Shown here: piece by piece, positions 18,628 through 30,040 of the stretch
Numbering within the stretch: position 1 is the first letter of the stretch
Layout of the letters: every line of letters starts with the position of its first letter
Source: Mycobacterium florentinum
GTDB lineage: Bacteria; Actinomycetota; Actinomycetes; Mycobacteriales; Mycobacteriaceae
NCBI RefSeq assembly: GCF_010730355.1
Contig: NZ_AP022576.1
Location: 1,798,001 to 1,862,000 of the forward strand
Length of the DNA: 64,000 bases
Direction of reading: 5' to 3'
Program-made: the position numbers and the translations under genes
The notes under the pieces: model-generated
The model's database searches: none
What the model was told of the DNA's origin: nothing
The model's input: the letters and a program-made list of their open reading frames with translations, nothing else

Positions 18628-19518
18628 CTATACCTCCAGCCTCGTGCCGGTCTCTTCTTCGGCGAAGGCCACCAGCCGGGCGGCCACGTCGTAGTCGGAC
18701 GCCAGCGGTGTGCGGCCGATCAGCGCCGGAGCGCCGCGCAGGCCGAACCTGCCGCTGACACCGACGAAGCTACCCGGCGGCACCGGTTCGCTGATGCAGT
18801 ACAGCGTGGTCGCCGCGCCTTCGTCGATGTCGTTGGCGAACCGGTCGGCCACCACCGTGACACCCTTTTGCACCAACGACATCAATGGCGCGTCCGAGAT
18901 ATTCGACAGGTTCGAGGCCACCCATCCGGGGTGCGTGAGTTGAGTGACGATCGGCGATCGCGCGGCGCGCAGCCGGCGATCCAGCTCGAGCCCCCACAGC
19001 ATGACCGCGAGCTTGGACTGCGCGTAGGAGCCCAGCCGCGTCCACTTGCTGCGGCGCAGGTGCATGTCGTCGAGTCGCAGCGTGGCCGACTTGTGCGCGT
19101 CGGAGCCGACGTTGATGATCTGCGAGCGCACCCGGGGCAGCAACAGATTCGTCAGCGCGAACGGTCCGAGCAGGTTGGTGCCCAGCGTCATCTCGAAACC
19201 GTCGACGGTTTCTCTGCGGCGGTCGGTGAGCGTGCCGGCATTGTTGATCAGGATGTCGATCTCCCCGTCGACCTGATCGCCGAACGCGCGCACCGACGAC
19301 AGGTCCGCGAGATCGAGCTTGACCACCGACGTCGGGCCGTCCATCCCGGCGGCGCGTTGCTTCCCCAGGTCGGTGTTGCGCACCGCCATGATCACGTGGG
19401 CACCGGCCTTGGCGAGCGCCTGCGCGGTTCCCAGCCCCACCCCGTTGGTAGCCCCCGTCACGATGACTCGTTTGCCGGTCAAGTTGCCGAGGCGACTCGG
19501 CGTCCAAGGTAACGTCAC
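18628..19518 (-). CDS. SDR-family oxidoreductase (retinol dehydrogenase-like)
   Basis: A short-chain dehydrogenase of 296 residues. It shows TGATNGVGLGTAQAL for NAD(P) binding, NNAGTL, INVGSDAHK around the catalytic Ser and YAQSKLA with the catalytic Tyr and Lys. The layout resembles retinol dehydrogenase or protochlorophyllide-reductase-like SDRs that act on lipophilic alcohols. It is the first gene of a two-gene leftward operon with the mycofactocin-type SDR. It is divergent from the SnoaL-like gene, with an 84-base region between the starts. The true substrate cannot be told. Confidence 0.87.
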   Translation of the reverse strand: MTLPWTPSRLGNLTGKRVIVTGATNGVGLGTAQALAKAGAHVIMAVRNTDLGKQRAAGMDGPTSVVKLDLADLSSVRAFGDQVDGEIDILINNAGTLTDRRRETVDGFEMTLGTNLLGPFALTNLLLPRVRSQIINVGSDAHKSATLRLDDMHLRRSKWTRLGSYAQSKLAVMLWGLELDRRLRAARSPIVTQLTHPGWVASNLSNISDAPLMSLVQKGVTVVADRFANDIDEGAATTLYCISEPVPPGSFVGVSGRFGLRGAPALIGRTPLASDYDVAARLVAFAEEETGTRLEV

Positions 19519-19602
19519 GGCGACTAAGAGTAATGGCCCGTTCTATGTAAGTTGGGTCAGTGCTGCCAACATGGTCTGCAAACGGCACAGGAGTGGCTTG
19601 GC

Positions 19603-20046
19603 ATGAGTGACAGCGGGCGTGAAATCACCAACCTGATCTACACCTATGCCGAGCTTCTCGACGGTGGTGACCTGGACGGGGTGGCCGGGCTTTTCGCGCA
19701 TGGCCGCATCTGCGGCGTCCAGGACGGTCCGCCGGAGACCGTGTTCGAAGGGTCCGCCCGGGTGCGGCAGATGTACGAGATGGCCACGCGCATCTACGAA
19801 GACGGCACCCCGAAAACCAAGCACAACACCAGCAATGTGCAGCTGCACATCGACGAGGCCTCGGGCACCGCGCGCAGCACGTCCTACTACTGCGTCACGC
19901 AGGCCACCCCCGATCTTCCGCTGCAGGTGATCGTCACCGGGCACTACAAGGACACGTTCCATCGAGTGGACGGCGCCTGGTGGTTCGACAGCCGGATCAT
20001 GTTCGTCGACCAGGTCGGCGACGTCAGCCAGCACCTGAAGTTCTGA
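19603..20046 (+). CDS. SnoaL/NTF2-like protein
   Basis: A 147-residue single-domain protein of the SnoaL-like/NTF2 cone fold, a family that includes small isomerases, dehydratases and hydroxylases. The pattern EITNLIYTYAELLDGGDLDGVAGLF at the N-terminus and HYKDTFHRVDGAWWFDSR near the C-terminus are characteristic. The ATG at 19603 is chosen over an upstream GTG because AGGAG lies 10 bases before it. It is followed by a DUF1214 gene and an SDR in the same direction, suggesting a small oxidative pathway for a steroid- or lipid-like compound. Function is not proven. Confidence 0.82.
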   Translation: MSDSGREITNLIYTYAELLDGGDLDGVAGLFAHGRICGVQDGPPETVFEGSARVRQMYEMATRIYEDGTPKTKHNTSNVQLHIDEASGTARSTSYYCVTQATPDLPLQVIVTGHYKDTFHRVDGAWWFDSRIMFVDQVGDVSQHLKF

Positions 20047-20144
20047 GCGCGTGTTTGACGCCGCGGCCGTCATGGCCGACGCGCAGCCCCGGCCCCGATC
20101 GGTCAGCGTCTCTTTGCGCTCGAGCAGGTCGACAAGCGATTCAC

Positions 20145-20157
20145 CTTGTACAACAAG
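20145..20157. promoter_or_regulatory. CTTGT-ACA-ACAAG inverted repeat upstream of the DUF1214 gene
   Basis: A 13-base inverted repeat with 5-base arms lies 31 bases upstream of the ATG at 20189, in the 142-base gap after the SnoaL-like gene. A TetR-type operator is a possible reading. No regulator gene is adjacent. Confidence 0.25.
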
Positions 20158-20188
20158 CGTTTTGCACAGCACATCGGAGGAACCGCGC

Positions 20189-21433
20189 ATGCCTGACGAT
20201 CCAGTCTCGACCGCATCCCAGCGCGAACAGGAGCTGGCCGCCCTCGACCTGATCGAGCATCCCACCGTCAAGGCCGCCTATCGAACGGTGGCCGAGACCT
20301 GGCTGGGCCGCGCCAAGGCATCGGAGGCGATGCGCGAGCGATTCGACGATTCGTTCGCCGAGGTGATGTTCTCGGCAGCGGTGTGGTCGTCCAATCAGGA
20401 CAAGCTGCGGCCCAAGGTCAGCTGCATCACGCGACTGGCCCACCCGGTGGAGGGCCGTCGTATTCCCGGATCACGTTGGGGCATCGACAATCCCGACAGC
20501 GTCTATCGGGTGATCCCGATTTCGGGCGACGAGCGCTACGAGATCCGCGGCCGCGTCGGCGCCCACCGCATGACCGAGAACTACTTCACCCTCTGGGACG
20601 CGAACATGGGCACCGTCGATGTGCTCAACGGCCGCACCATGGCGGTCGACTCGGACGGCAGCTACACCATCACCGTCGATGCCGACCCGGCCAACGGGCG
20701 GCCCAACCACGTGCGGAGCACGCCGGAAGCCCACGAGTTCTACATCCGCGACGTGCTGCTGGACTGGGGCCGCGACGACCCCAATCACATTGAGGTGCAA
20801 CGACTTGGCGGCACCCCGTCGGCACCGGCGCGCACGCTCGACGAGCAGGCCGAGGCGACCGCGGCGATGATGGATTACTTCGCCAACTTCACCGGCAAAC
20901 TCAGCCATGGCGTGTACAAGATGCCGGCCAACCATTTCAACCTGGCCTGGTCGGCGGACAAGGTCGGCGCGATGCGTAATCAGGTGTATGTGATGGGCCG
21001 CTTCGAACTCGAGCCCGACGAGGCGTTCGTCGTCGACCTCAGCGACGGTGGCGCCGAATACTTCACCGTGCCGCTGAGCAATATCTGGGGCACCACACTC
21101 GATCTCGTCGACCGCACCGGGAGCCTCAACAAGGCGCAGTCGGTCGCCAACGAGGACGGCACCTATACCTACGTGATCTCGCCCGTCGATCCCGGCGTGG
21201 CTAACTGGATCGACTCCGACGGGCTGCGCGAGGCCATCCTGACCCTGCGCATGGCGGAGTTCGGCGAGACCGGTCCCCGCGAAGACCTCGGCGCGCGTGG
21301 GCGAGTGATCAAGCTCGACCGGCTCGACGCCGAGGTGCCGCACTTGCCGCGGGTCAGTGCCCAGGACCGGGCCACGCAGCTGGCGCAGCGGCGCAGGGCC
21401 TATCTGCGCCGCCTGCCGGAAGGGACGGCCTGA
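20189..21433 (+). CDS. DUF1214 domain-containing protein
   Basis: A 414-residue protein with the C-terminal DUF1214 domain, a family with no settled biochemical role. Recognisable pieces are HRMTENYFTLWDANMG in the middle, FELEPDEAFVVDL, and YFTVPLSNIWGTTLDLVDRTGSLN leading into YTYVISPVDPGVANWID. The ATG at 20189 follows GGAGG with 8-base spacing; the longer frame upstream reads as non-coding. There is no signal peptide. The stop is one base before the ATG of the following SDR. In mycobacteria such genes often sit beside dehydrogenases and SnoaL-like genes, as here. Confidence 0.83.
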   Translation: MPDDPVSTASQREQELAALDLIEHPTVKAAYRTVAETWLGRAKASEAMRERFDDSFAEVMFSAAVWSSNQDKLRPKVSCITRLAHPVEGRRIPGSRWGIDNPDSVYRVIPISGDERYEIRGRVGAHRMTENYFTLWDANMGTVDVLNGRTMAVDSDGSYTITVDADPANGRPNHVRSTPEAHEFYIRDVLLDWGRDDPNHIEVQRLGGTPSAPARTLDEQAEATAAMMDYFANFTGKLSHGVYKMPANHFNLAWSADKVGAMRNQVYVMGRFELEPDEAFVVDLSDGGAEYFTVPLSNIWGTTLDLVDRTGSLNKAQSVANEDGTYTYVISPVDPGVANWIDSDGLREAILTLRMAEFGETGPREDLGARGRVIKLDRLDAEVPHLPRVSAQDRATQLAQRRRAYLRRLPEGTA

Positions 21434-21434
21434 G

Positions 21435-22265
21435 ATGGCGCGCTGGCTGATCACCGGTTGCTCGACCGGCTTCGGCCGCGAAATCGCCCGCACCGCACTG
21501 GAAGCCGGTCACAGCGTGGTGGTGACAGCGCGCCGGGCCGAGGCGGTGGCCGATCTCGCCGACGAATTCGGTGGCCGGGCCATCGCTGTCGCGCTCGACG
21601 TGACCGACGCCGCCCAGATCGCGGCGGCGGTGTCGGCGGCCGACGAGGCGTTCGGCGGGATCGACGTCCTGGTCAACAACGCCGGTCACGGTTATCTGTC
21701 CTCAGTGGAGGAGGGCGAGGACGCCGAGGTGCGAAAGTTGTTCGACGTCAACTACTTCGGGGCCGTCGACATGATCAAGGCGGTACTGCCCGCCATGCGC
21801 GCCCGCGGCGACGGGCACATCATCAACATCTCGTCGATGACCGGTCTGGTGGCCAACCCGCCCAACGCCTACTACTCGTCGACCAAGTTCGCGCTCGAGG
21901 CGGTGACCGAAGCGCTGGCCACCGAGGTGCGGCCGCTGGGCATCAAGGTGACCGCGATCGAGCCGGGCGCGTTCCGTACCGACTGGGCGACGCGGTCGAT
22001 GAAGGAATCGGGCCGCCCGATAGCCGCCTACGCCGACGTCGCGGCGCGCAAGGACCTGATCAAGCAGTTCGCCGATCACCTGCCGGGCGACCCACGCAAG
22101 GTGGCCGAGGCGGTGCTGATGGTGACCACGCTCGACGAGCCGCCGCTGCGGCTGCTGCTGGGCCGCGACGTGCTGAAGGCGATGCGCGACAAGATCACCG
22201 CGATGTCGGCGTCGATCGAGGAGTGGAAAGCCGTCACGAAGGACGTGAACTTCCCCGAGTCGTAG
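21435..22265 (+). CDS. SDR-family NAD(P)-dependent oxidoreductase
   Basis: A short-chain dehydrogenase of 276 residues. It has TGCSTGFGREIA for the cofactor, NNAGHG, INISSMTG with the catalytic Ser and YYSSTKFALE with Tyr and Lys. The tail after IEPGAFRTDW matches SDRs often annotated as oxidoreductases of unknown alcohol or ketone substrates. The ATG at 21435 starts one base after the DUF1214 stop. Its stop converges on the ung stop, 6 bases away. It completes the rightward half of the island. Confidence 0.88.
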   Translation: MARWLITGCSTGFGREIARTALEAGHSVVVTARRAEAVADLADEFGGRAIAVALDVTDAAQIAAAVSAADEAFGGIDVLVNNAGHGYLSSVEEGEDAEVRKLFDVNYFGAVDMIKAVLPAMRARGDGHIINISSMTGLVANPPNAYYSSTKFALEAVTEALATEVRPLGIKVTAIEPGAFRTDWATRSMKESGRPIAAYADVAARKDLIKQFADHLPGDPRKVAEAVLMVTTLDEPPLRLLLGRDVLKAMRDKITAMSASIEEWKAVTKDVNFPES

Positions 22266-22271
22266 CGGCTC

Positions 22272-22955
22272 TCAGGGCAGGCGCCAGTCGATCGCGTCGG
22301 CTCCCATCCCGGCGAGCAGCTCGTTGGCGCGGCTGAACGGACGCGACCCGAAGAAGCCGCGCGAGGCGGACAGCGGCGAGGGGTGCGGCGACTCGATTGC
22401 CACGCAATTGCCTTCTGCCAGCACTGGTTTGAGCGTCGACGCGTCACGGCCCCACAGGATCGCCACCATCGGCTGTGAGCGTCCGACCAGGGCGCGGATC
22501 GCGCACTCGGTGACGGCCTCCCAGCCCTTCCCGCGATGCGACGCCGGGTTGCTCGGACGAACCGTCAGGACCCTGTTCAGCAGCAGCACGCCGCGCTGCG
22601 CCCACGGCGTCAGATCACCGCACGAGGGTTGGGGGTAACCCAGGTCGGCCGAGTATTCGTCGAAGATGTTGGACAGGCTGCGCGGCAGCGGACGCACGTC
22701 GGACGCCACCGAGAAGCTGAGGCCCACGGCGTGCCCCGGCGTCGGATAGGGGTCTTGCCCGACGATCAGCACCCGCACCTGATCGAATGGAAAGGTGAAG
22801 GCGCGCAACACGTTCTCACCCGCGGGCAGGTATTTGCGGCCGGCCGCGATCTCGTCTCGCAGAAATTGCCCCATCTTGGTCACCTGTTCGGCCACCGGCT
22901 CGAGCGCGGCGGCCCATCCCTGCTCGACGAGTTCACTCAATGGACGTGGCGTCAC
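22272..22955 (-). CDS. ung: Uracil-DNA glycosylase
   Basis: This enzyme removes uracil from DNA and starts base excision repair. At 227 residues it matches the M. tuberculosis enzyme. The water-activating motif is [17 protein letters not shown] and the uracil/DNA intercalation motif is [14 protein letters not shown]. The GTG at 22955 ([13 protein letters not shown]) matches the family N-terminus; the longer open frame is antisense to thiL. It lies 19 bases downstream of thiL in the same direction. Confidence 0.97.
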   Translation of the reverse strand: MTPRPLSELVEQGWAAALEPVAEQVTKMGQFLRDEIAAGRKYLPAGENVLRAFTFPFDQVRVLIVGQDPYPTPGHAVGLSFSVASDVRPLPRSLSNIFDEYSADLGYPQPSCGDLTPWAQRGVLLLNRVLTVRPSNPASHRGKGWEAVTECAIRALVGRSQPMVAILWGRDASTLKPVLAEGNCVAIESPHPSPLSASRGFFGSRPFSRANELLAGMGADAIDWRLP

Positions 22956-22974
22956 GTTCCTATTAAAAGCCACG

Positions 22975-23943
22975 CTAACCCTCGAACGACTGCCAGCCCG
23001 CGTATCCCTGCCACTGCGCGCCGTCGACGAGCACCCGGGCCGGGCCGTCGAGCACCTGCCCGATGACGCGCCACCCGGGTGGCACCGGGCCCGCGAAACA
23101 GGCCACCAGCGCGTGGTCTTCGCCGCCACCCAGCACCCACGACCATGGATCGATGCCCGCCGCCGCGCCGGCCGCGCTGAGCGCGTCGCGATCGGGGGCC
23201 AGCGCCGCGGTGGACAAGTCGATACCCACCCCCGATGCGCCGGCGACGTGGCGCAGATCGGCGACCAGGCCGTCGGAGACGTCGATCATCGCCTGCGCGC
23301 CCGCATCCGCGGCCACCGCACCCTGGCCGTAGGGCGGCTCGGGCACCAGATGACGGGTACGCAATTCGTCGAATCCGCCAATCTCTTTGTGCCACAGCGA
23401 GTATCCGGCTCCCGAGCGGCCGAGTTCACCGGCGACGGCAACCACCGCACCCGGTTTCGCCCCGGACCGCAATACCGGCGTGCGGCCGCCCAGATCACCC
23501 AGCACCGCCACGGACAGCACCCACAGCGGGGCGCTGACCATATCGCCGCCCACGATCCCGGCACCGATTCGCGCTGCCTCGTCCCACATTCCGTCGACCA
23601 CGGCTTCCGCATCCGCCGTCGCGGTGTCGGCGGGCGCACCGAAGCCGACCACGAAGGCCGTGGCCCGGCCACCCATCGCCTCGATGTCCGCGGCGTTCTG
23701 GGCGATCGCCTTGCGGCCGACGTCGTGCGGCGTGGACCAGTCCAGCCGGAAATGCCGGTCCGCCACCAGCATGTCGGTCGACACCAGGCTGCGGCCGTCA
23801 CCGGCCGACACCACCGCCGCGTCGTCACCGGGCCCCAGCAGGACGGCGTCGGGCTGAACACGGCCGCGCACCAGCCGGTCGATGACGGCGAATTCACCGA
23901 GCTGGCCCAGGGTGGGCGACTCCCCCGGTTCTTTTTGGCGCAC
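22975..23943 (-). CDS. thiL: Thiamine-monophosphate kinase
   Basis: ThiL phosphorylates thiamine monophosphate to thiamine pyrophosphate, the coenzyme needed by IlvB in this same window. The 322-residue protein shows GPGDDAAVV near residue 40, [11 protein letters not shown], the VGGDMVSAP segment and [13 protein letters not shown]. The GTG at 23943 is preceded by a strong GGAGGAGG 4 bases away, which decides the start over an ATG 7 codons upstream. It is the first gene of a pair with ung and is divergent from the DUF3515 gene. Confidence 0.96.
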   Translation of the reverse strand: MRQKEPGESPTLGQLGEFAVIDRLVRGRVQPDAVLLGPGDDAAVVSAGDGRSLVSTDMLVADRHFRLDWSTPHDVGRKAIAQNAADIEAMGGRATAFVVGFGAPADTATADAEAVVDGMWDEAARIGAGIVGGDMVSAPLWVLSVAVLGDLGGRTPVLRSGAKPGAVVAVAGELGRSGAGYSLWHKEIGGFDELRTRHLVPEPPYGQGAVAADAGAQAMIDVSDGLVADLRHVAGASGVGIDLSTAALAPDRDALSAAGAAAGIDPWSWVLGGGEDHALVACFAGPVPPGWRVIGQVLDGPARVLVDGAQWQGYAGWQSFEG

Positions 23944-24062
23944 GTAACCTCCTCCGGCGCGCATCGGCCAGGTGAGGCCTCGTCCAGCGGTCCGACCTGC
24001 GGTAAGTTTGGTCCCTGCCCGCGCGAGCGGACGGCGCCAGTGTATGAGATGGGAGGTACCCG

Positions 24063-24668
24063 GTGGTCGATGCCGCGGGCATCGACGGCCGGGCGATGAT
24101 GACCGGTTCGGACTCCGACGACCCAGGCGGACCGCCGCGGGCCCTGCTGATCGTCGCGGTCGTGGTGGCGGTCCTCGCGATCGGCATCGTGCTCGTCATC
24201 GCGGCCACCCGTGCGGCACCGCCGCAGCCGGTCGCTCTTCCCACCGTGCCGGCGCCGCAGGCCGGAAGTTCGGCATGCCACGCGCTATTGGCGGCGCTGC
24301 CCCAGCGGCTCGGCGACTATCAGCGCGCGCCGCTGGCGCAGCCGGCACCCGAGGGCGCGACCGCGTGGCGCGGCGGAACCGGCAACGAGCCGGTGGTGTT
24401 GCGCTGCGGGCTCGAGCGCCCGACCGGTTTCGTGGTGGGATCCCCGATCCAGAGCGTCGACCGGGTGCAGTGGTTCGAGGTGGCCGGCGATCGGCAATCC
24501 GCCGGTGACGCAGGCAGATCCACGTGGTACGCGGTGGACCGGCCGGTGTATCTGGCGCTGACGCTGCCGTCGGGATCCGGGCCGACACCGATCCAGCAGC
24601 TCTCCGAGGTGATCGACCACACCATCACGGCGGTGCCCATCGACCCCGCTCGGCCGCCCGAGCGTTAG
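24063..24668 (+). CDS. DUF3515 family membrane-anchored protein
   Basis: A 201-residue protein with one N-terminal membrane segment (about residues 27-47, [19 protein letters not shown]). An extracytoplasmic domain of the actinobacterial DUF3515 family follows, with [25 protein letters not shown], the VQWFEV segment and [15 protein letters not shown]. It matches Rv2980. The GTG at 24063 follows GGGAGG at 6 bases. The two cysteines (ACHALL and LRCGLE) may be bridged outside the cell. Function is unknown. The stop overlaps the ddl stop by 4 bases on the opposite strand. Confidence 0.85.
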   Translation: MVDAAGIDGRAMMTGSDSDDPGGPPRALLIVAVVVAVLAIGIVLVIAATRAAPPQPVALPTVPAPQAGSSACHALLAALPQRLGDYQRAPLAQPAPEGATAWRGGTGNEPVVLRCGLERPTGFVVGSPIQSVDRVQWFEVAGDRQSAGDAGRSTWYAVDRPVYLALTLPSGSGPTPIQQLSEVIDHTITAVPIDPARPPER

Positions 24669-25804
24669 CGCAGACCCGTTCCCCGGGCCACGGCCGTTTC
24701 GACCATGGTCGCCAGCAGGCTCTGATAGTCGATGCCGCTGGCCGCCCACATCCGCGGGTACATCGAGATCGTGGTGAACCCCGGCATCGTGTTGACCTCG
24801 TTGATCACCGGCCCGTCCTCGGTGAGGAAGAAGTCGACCCGGGCCAGGCCCTGGCAGTCGATGGCCTTGAACGCGCGGATCGCCAATTGGCGCACGTTGT
24901 CCGCGATGTCGTCGTCGACCTTGGCAGGCACGTCCAATTCGGCTGCGTCGTCGAGGTATTTGGTGGCGAAGTCGTAGAAACCGTCCTCACGACCGCGCAC
25001 ACCGGCCACCCGGATCTCCCCCACCGTGCTGGCTTCTATTGCGCCGTCCGGCATTTCGAGCACACCGCACTCCAGCTCGCGACCGTTGATCGCGGCTTCG
25101 ACGATCACCTTCGGATCGTGCCGGCGCGCATCCGCCACCGCGGCGGCCAGTTCATCCCAACCCGCCACCCGGTTGACACCGATCGACGAACCACCGCGCG
25201 CGGGTTTGACGAACACCGGCAAGCCCAGCCGCTCGCGCTCCTCGGGGGGCAGCGTGTGCTGCGGGCGCAGCACCGTATAGGGGCCAACCGGTATTCCCTC
25301 GGCGGCGAGCAGCTTCTTGGTGAATTCCTTGTCCATCCCGACGGCGCTGGACAGCACGCCGGCGCCGACGTACGGCACGCCGGCGAGTTCGAGCAGCCCC
25401 TGGATGGTGCCGTCCTCGCCGTAGGGCCCGTGCAGCACCGGGAACACCACGTCGACCGACCCCAGCACCTCGCCGGCGCCGGGCGGCAGCGACACCAGCT
25501 GGCCGCCGCGCTGCGGATCGGCCGGCAGCGCCAGCTCGGTTCCCGACGCGGTGGTCACCCCCGGCAGTTGCCGGTTACTGATCGCCAGTGCGTCGGGGTC
25601 GCCGTCGGTGAGCACCCATGACCCTTCGGGGGTGATGCCGATCGCCACCACGTCGAATCGCCGGGGGTCGAGATTGCGCAGGATGCTGCCCGCGGACACG
25701 CACGAGATGGCGTGCTCGTTGCTGCGCCCACCGAACACGACAGCAACGCGCACCCGGCTGCCCCCTGACGCGGAGGGCCGGCTCGTCGCATCGCTGGCGT
25801 TCAC
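24665..25804 (-). CDS. ddl: D-alanine--D-alanine ligase
   Basis: An ATP-grasp enzyme that makes the D-Ala-D-Ala dipeptide for peptidoglycan, the target of D-cycloserine. The 379-residue protein has [16 protein letters not shown] near the start, [12 protein letters not shown], the glycine-rich [11 protein letters not shown] and the metal/substrate segment [17 protein letters not shown]. The GTG at 25804 gives a short Ser-rich extension before the conserved strand; its ribosome binding site (AGG) is weak. It lies 88 bases downstream of gpsA in the same direction and overlaps the DUF3515 stop by 4 bases. Confidence 0.95.
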   Translation of the reverse strand: MNASDATSRPSASGGSRVRVAVVFGGRSNEHAISCVSAGSILRNLDPRRFDVVAIGITPEGSWVLTDGDPDALAISNRQLPGVTTASGTELALPADPQRGGQLVSLPPGAGEVLGSVDVVFPVLHGPYGEDGTIQGLLELAGVPYVGAGVLSSAVGMDKEFTKKLLAAEGIPVGPYTVLRPQHTLPPEERERLGLPVFVKPARGGSSIGVNRVAGWDELAAAVADARRHDPKVIVEAAINGRELECGVLEMPDGAIEASTVGEIRVAGVRGREDGFYDFATKYLDDAAELDVPAKVDDDIADNVRQLAIRAFKAIDCQGLARVDFFLTEDGPVINEVNTMPGFTTISMYPRMWAASGIDYQSLLATMVETAVARGTGLR

Positions 25805-25892
25805 AACCTGGAGAGGGTACCGCCTGGGCCGCCGACAGGTCGGGCCACCGACCGGTAGCGGGGTTTTGCCGGGCCGCCGGCCGGCAACGCGC

Positions 25893-26924
25893 TCACTCCG
25901 GTTTGGTGCTGCGGCCCAGCAACAGGGCCATCGCCTCGTCGACCGAGAGTCCCCTGTGGCAGACCCGGTGCACCGCATCGGTGAGGGGCATCTCGACGTC
26001 GTAGCTGGACGCCAGCGCGAGTACGGATTCGCACGACGTCACACCCTCGACGACGTGCCCGTCCTTACCCTCCAACGCCGACTGCATGCTTGCGCCCCGG
26101 CCCAGCCGCTCGCCCATCGAGCGGTTGCGCGAATGCGGCGACGTGCAGGTAGCGACCAGATCACCCACACCGGCCAGGCCGGCCAGCGTTGCACCCTTGG
26201 CGCCCAGCGCGATGCCCAGCCGCATGATCTCGGCCAGACCGCGGGTGATGATCGCCGCGGCGGTGTTTTCGCCCAGGCCGACGCCCGCGGCCATCCCGCA
26301 CGCGAGCGCGATGACGTTCTTGCAGGCCCCGCCGATCTCGGTGCCGACCACATCGCTGTTGGTGTAGGGGCGGAAGTACCCGGTGTTCAGCATCCGCTGC
26401 AGGGCGACCGCACGGCCGGAGTCGCTGCACGCGATCACGGTGGCGGTGGGTTGACATTGGGCGATTTCACTGGCCAGGTTCGGCCCGGAAATCACCGCGA
26501 CCTGCGACGGATCAACACCGGTGACCGAGACGATGACCTGGCTCATTCGCATCAGGGTGCCGAGCTCGATGCCCTTGGCCAGGCTGACCAGGGTCGCGCC
26601 GTCGGCGATCAGCGGAGCCCACTGCTCGAGGTTGCTGCGCAGGTTCTGGGCCGGCACGCCCAGCAGCACCGTCGTCACCCCGCGCAGCGCCTCGACCGCG
26701 TCGGAGGTGGCCCGGACGGCGGGCGCCAGCTTGGTGCCGGGCAGATAGGCGGGGTTGTAGCGGGTGGCGTTGATCTGCTCGGCCACGTCGGATCGCCGGG
26801 CCCACAGTCTGATCTCCGCTTCCGGCGCTCCGCTCCCGCCGAGGGCCTCGGCGAGCACCTGGGCCAGCGCCGTTCCCCACGCTCCGGCACCCATCACCGC
26901 GACGGCGCCCGATGTGCTGGCCAT
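25893..26924 (-). CDS. gpsA: NAD(P)-dependent glycerol-3-phosphate dehydrogenase
   Basis: GpsA reduces dihydroxyacetone phosphate to sn-glycerol-3-phosphate for phospholipid synthesis. The 343-residue protein begins with the Rossmann motif [15 protein letters not shown]. It carries SLAKGIE, the [10 protein letters not shown] segment and the catalytic lysine region [17 protein letters not shown], then [18 protein letters not shown] small Gly/Glu insert (GGSGAPEAE) follows helix 1. The ATG at 26924 is the clear start. It is divergent from fbiD across 123 bases. In M. tuberculosis this copy is called gpdA2 (Rv2982c). Confidence 0.96.
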   Translation of the reverse strand: MASTSGAVAVMGAGAWGTALAQVLAEALGGSGAPEAEIRLWARRSDVAEQINATRYNPAYLPGTKLAPAVRATSDAVEALRGVTTVLLGVPAQNLRSNLEQWAPLIADGATLVSLAKGIELGTLMRMSQVIVSVTGVDPSQVAVISGPNLASEIAQCQPTATVIACSDSGRAVALQRMLNTGYFRPYTNSDVVGTEIGGACKNVIALACGMAAGVGLGENTAAAIITRGLAEIMRLGIALGAKGATLAGLAGVGDLVATCTSPHSRNRSMGERLGRGASMQSALEGKDGHVVEGVTSCESVLALASSYDVEMPLTDAVHRVCHRGLSVDEAMALLLGRSTKPE

Positions 26925-26975
26925 GTGTCATCCCGATCTGTCATCAACGCGGCATCTGCAGCCGCTACACCCTAG

Positions 26976-27698
<723 letters not shown>

Positions 27699-27784
27699 GA
27701 AGGCGAGCCTGGCAAACCTGTCCGGAGGATGAACGGCGCGCCAACGCCGGATGGATCTGTACCGAGCGCTAGCAGCACCAAGGG

Positions 27785-29968
27785 GTGATGAGCAATGATT
27801 CCATCGTGACCGAAATCGAAGCTGAAGCACGGCTTGACGAAACTGCGTGGCAATCCGGCGACAGCGCGCTGGGAGCGCCCCCCGCCACGACCCCCGCCGC
27901 GGCCGACGATGCGCTGCCGGAGGACCGTTACCTCAACCGGGAACTTAGCTGGCTGGACTTCAACGCGCGGGTGCTGGCGCTGGCCGCCGACACCTCGCTG
28001 CCGTTGCTGGAGCGAGCCAAATTCCTGGCGATCTTCGCGTCGAACCTCGACGAGTTCTACATGGTCCGGGTCGCCGGCCTCAAGCGCCGCGACGAGATGG
28101 GGCTGTCCGTCCGCTCGGCCGACGGCCTTACTCCGCGTGAGCAACTGGCCCGCATCGGCGAGCAGACGCAGCGCATCGCGACCCGGCACGCGCGCGAGTT
28201 CCTCGACTCGGTGCGGCCGGCGCTCGCGCACGAAGGCATCTATATCGTCACGTGGGCCGATTTGGATCAGGCCGAGCGCGACCAACTGTCGACCTATTTC
28301 ACCGAGCAGGTCTTCCCGGTCCTGACCCCGCTCGCCGTCGACCCGGCGCACCCGTTCCCCTTCGTGAGCGGGCTGAGCCTGAACCTGGCCGTCACGGTCA
28401 AGGACGAGGGCGGCCAGCACTTCGCCCGAGTCAAGGTGCCCGACAACGTCGATCGCTTCGTCGAACTCGGCGGCGACACCGACGGCAACGAGGGACATGC
28501 GGTCGTGCGCTACCTTCCGATGGAAGAGCTGATCGCGGCGTTCCTCCCGGTGCTCTTCCCCGGCATGGAAATCGTCGAGCACCACGCGTTCCGCATTACC
28601 CGTAACGCCGATTACGAGGTTGAAGAGGACCGCGACGAAGACCTGTTGCAGGCGCTGGAACGGGAATTGGCGCGCCGGCGGTTCGGTTCTCCGGTGCGAC
28701 TCGAGGTCGCCGACGACATGACCGAGAGCATGTTGGAGCTGTTGCTGCGCGAACTCGACGTAAATCCCGGCGACGTCATCGAAGTCCCCGGGCTGCTCGA
28801 CCTCTCCTCGCTGTGGCAGATCTACGGCATCGACCGGCCGGCGCTGAAAGACTGGACGTTCATTCCGGCCACCAGCCCCGCCTTCGCCGACCGGGAAACA
28901 CCCAAGAGCATCTTCGCGACGCTGCGCGAAGGCGATGTGCTGCTTCATCATCCGTACGAGTCGTTCTCGACGAGCGTGCAGCGATTCATCGAGCAGGCCG
29001 CGGCCGACCCCAACGTACTGGCGATCAAGCAGACGCTGTACCGCACCTCCGGTGACTCGCCGATCGTCCGGGCGCTGATCCAAGCGGCCGAGGCCGGAAA
29101 GCAAGTCGTGGCAATGGTGGAGATCAAGGCACGTTTCGACGAGCAGGCCAACATCCGCTGGGCCCGCACTCTTGAGCAATCGGGCGTGCACGTCGTCTAC
29201 GGCTACGTCGGACTCAAGACGCACTGCAAGACGTGTTTGGTGGTGCGTCGCGAAGGTTCAACCATCCGCCGCTACTGCCACATCGGGACCGGCAACTACA
29301 ACGGGAAAACCGCGCGGTTGTACGAGGACGTCGGTCTGCTGACGGCTTCTCCCGAAATCGGGGCCGACCTGACGGACTTGTTCAATTCGCTGACCGGCTA
29401 TTCGCGCAAGGTCTCCTACCGCAATCTCCTGGTTGCGCCGCACGGCATTCGGACGGGCATCATCGAACGCGTCGATCGCGAGATCGCCGCCCACCGCGAA
29501 CACGGCGGCGGACGGATCCGGATGAAGATGAACGCCCTGGTCGACGAGCAGGTCATCGATGCGCTGTATCGGGCGTCGCGGGCCGGTGTGCGGGTGGAAG
29601 TGGTGGTGCGCGGAATCTGCGCGCTGCGCCCAGGCACGGAAGGCTTCTCGGAGAACATCTCCGTGCGTTCGATCCTCGGCCGGTACCTGGAACACTCGCG
29701 GATCATGCATTTCAATCGCATCAACGAGTTCTGGATCGGCAGCGCCGATATGATGCACCGCAACCTCGACCGCCGCGTCGAGGTCCTGGTTCAAGTCAAG
29801 GATCCAAAGCTGACCGCCTATCTGGACGACTTGTTCGACTCGGCGCTGGACCCGTCCACGCGGTGCTGGGAGCTCGAGTCCGACGGGCAGTGGATCGCAT
29901 CGCCGCGGGAAGGTCACTCCGTGCGCGACCACCAGGAGTCGCTGATGGAGCGACACCGCGGCGCTTGA
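27785..29968 (+). CDS. ppk: Polyphosphate kinase 1
   Basis: PPK1 reversibly makes polyphosphate from ATP and contributes to stress responses and persistence in mycobacteria. The 727-residue protein has the N-terminal domain starting [16 protein letters not shown], the phospholipase-D-like domain with [32 protein letters not shown] and the phosphorylated His motif [17 protein letters not shown]. The second His motif region is RILGRY-like ([16 protein letters not shown]). Start codons GTG 27785, ATG 27788 and GTG 27806 are all possible; the first matches the MMSND start of the M. tuberculosis protein. Confidence 0.96.
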   Translation: MMSNDSIVTEIEAEARLDETAWQSGDSALGAPPATTPAAADDALPEDRYLNRELSWLDFNARVLALAADTSLPLLERAKFLAIFASNLDEFYMVRVAGLKRRDEMGLSVRSADGLTPREQLARIGEQTQRIATRHAREFLDSVRPALAHEGIYIVTWADLDQAERDQLSTYFTEQVFPVLTPLAVDPAHPFPFVSGLSLNLAVTVKDEGGQHFARVKVPDNVDRFVELGGDTDGNEGHAVVRYLPMEELIAAFLPVLFPGMEIVEHHAFRITRNADYEVEEDRDEDLLQALERELARRRFGSPVRLEVADDMTESMLELLLRELDVNPGDVIEVPGLLDLSSLWQIYGIDRPALKDWTFIPATSPAFADRETPKSIFATLREGDVLLHHPYESFSTSVQRFIEQAAADPNVLAIKQTLYRTSGDSPIVRALIQAAEAGKQVVAMVEIKARFDEQANIRWARTLEQSGVHVVYGYVGLKTHCKTCLVVRREGSTIRRYCHIGTGNYNGKTARLYEDVGLLTASPEIGADLTDLFNSLTGYSRKVSYRNLLVAPHGIRTGIIERVDREIAAHREHGGGRIRMKMNALVDEQVIDALYRASRAGVRVEVVVRGICALRPGTEGFSENISVRSILGRYLEHSRIMHFNRINEFWIGSADMMHRNLDRRVEVLVQVKDPKLTAYLDDLFDSALDPSTRCWELESDGQWIASPREGHSVRDHQESLMERHRGA

Positions 29969-30040
29969 CGCCCGTGTGGTAGTTTTCCAGGCCACCGGAT
30001 GGCCGGCGTGGCGCTGGCCGAATTGACCTGCAGGAGTGAG

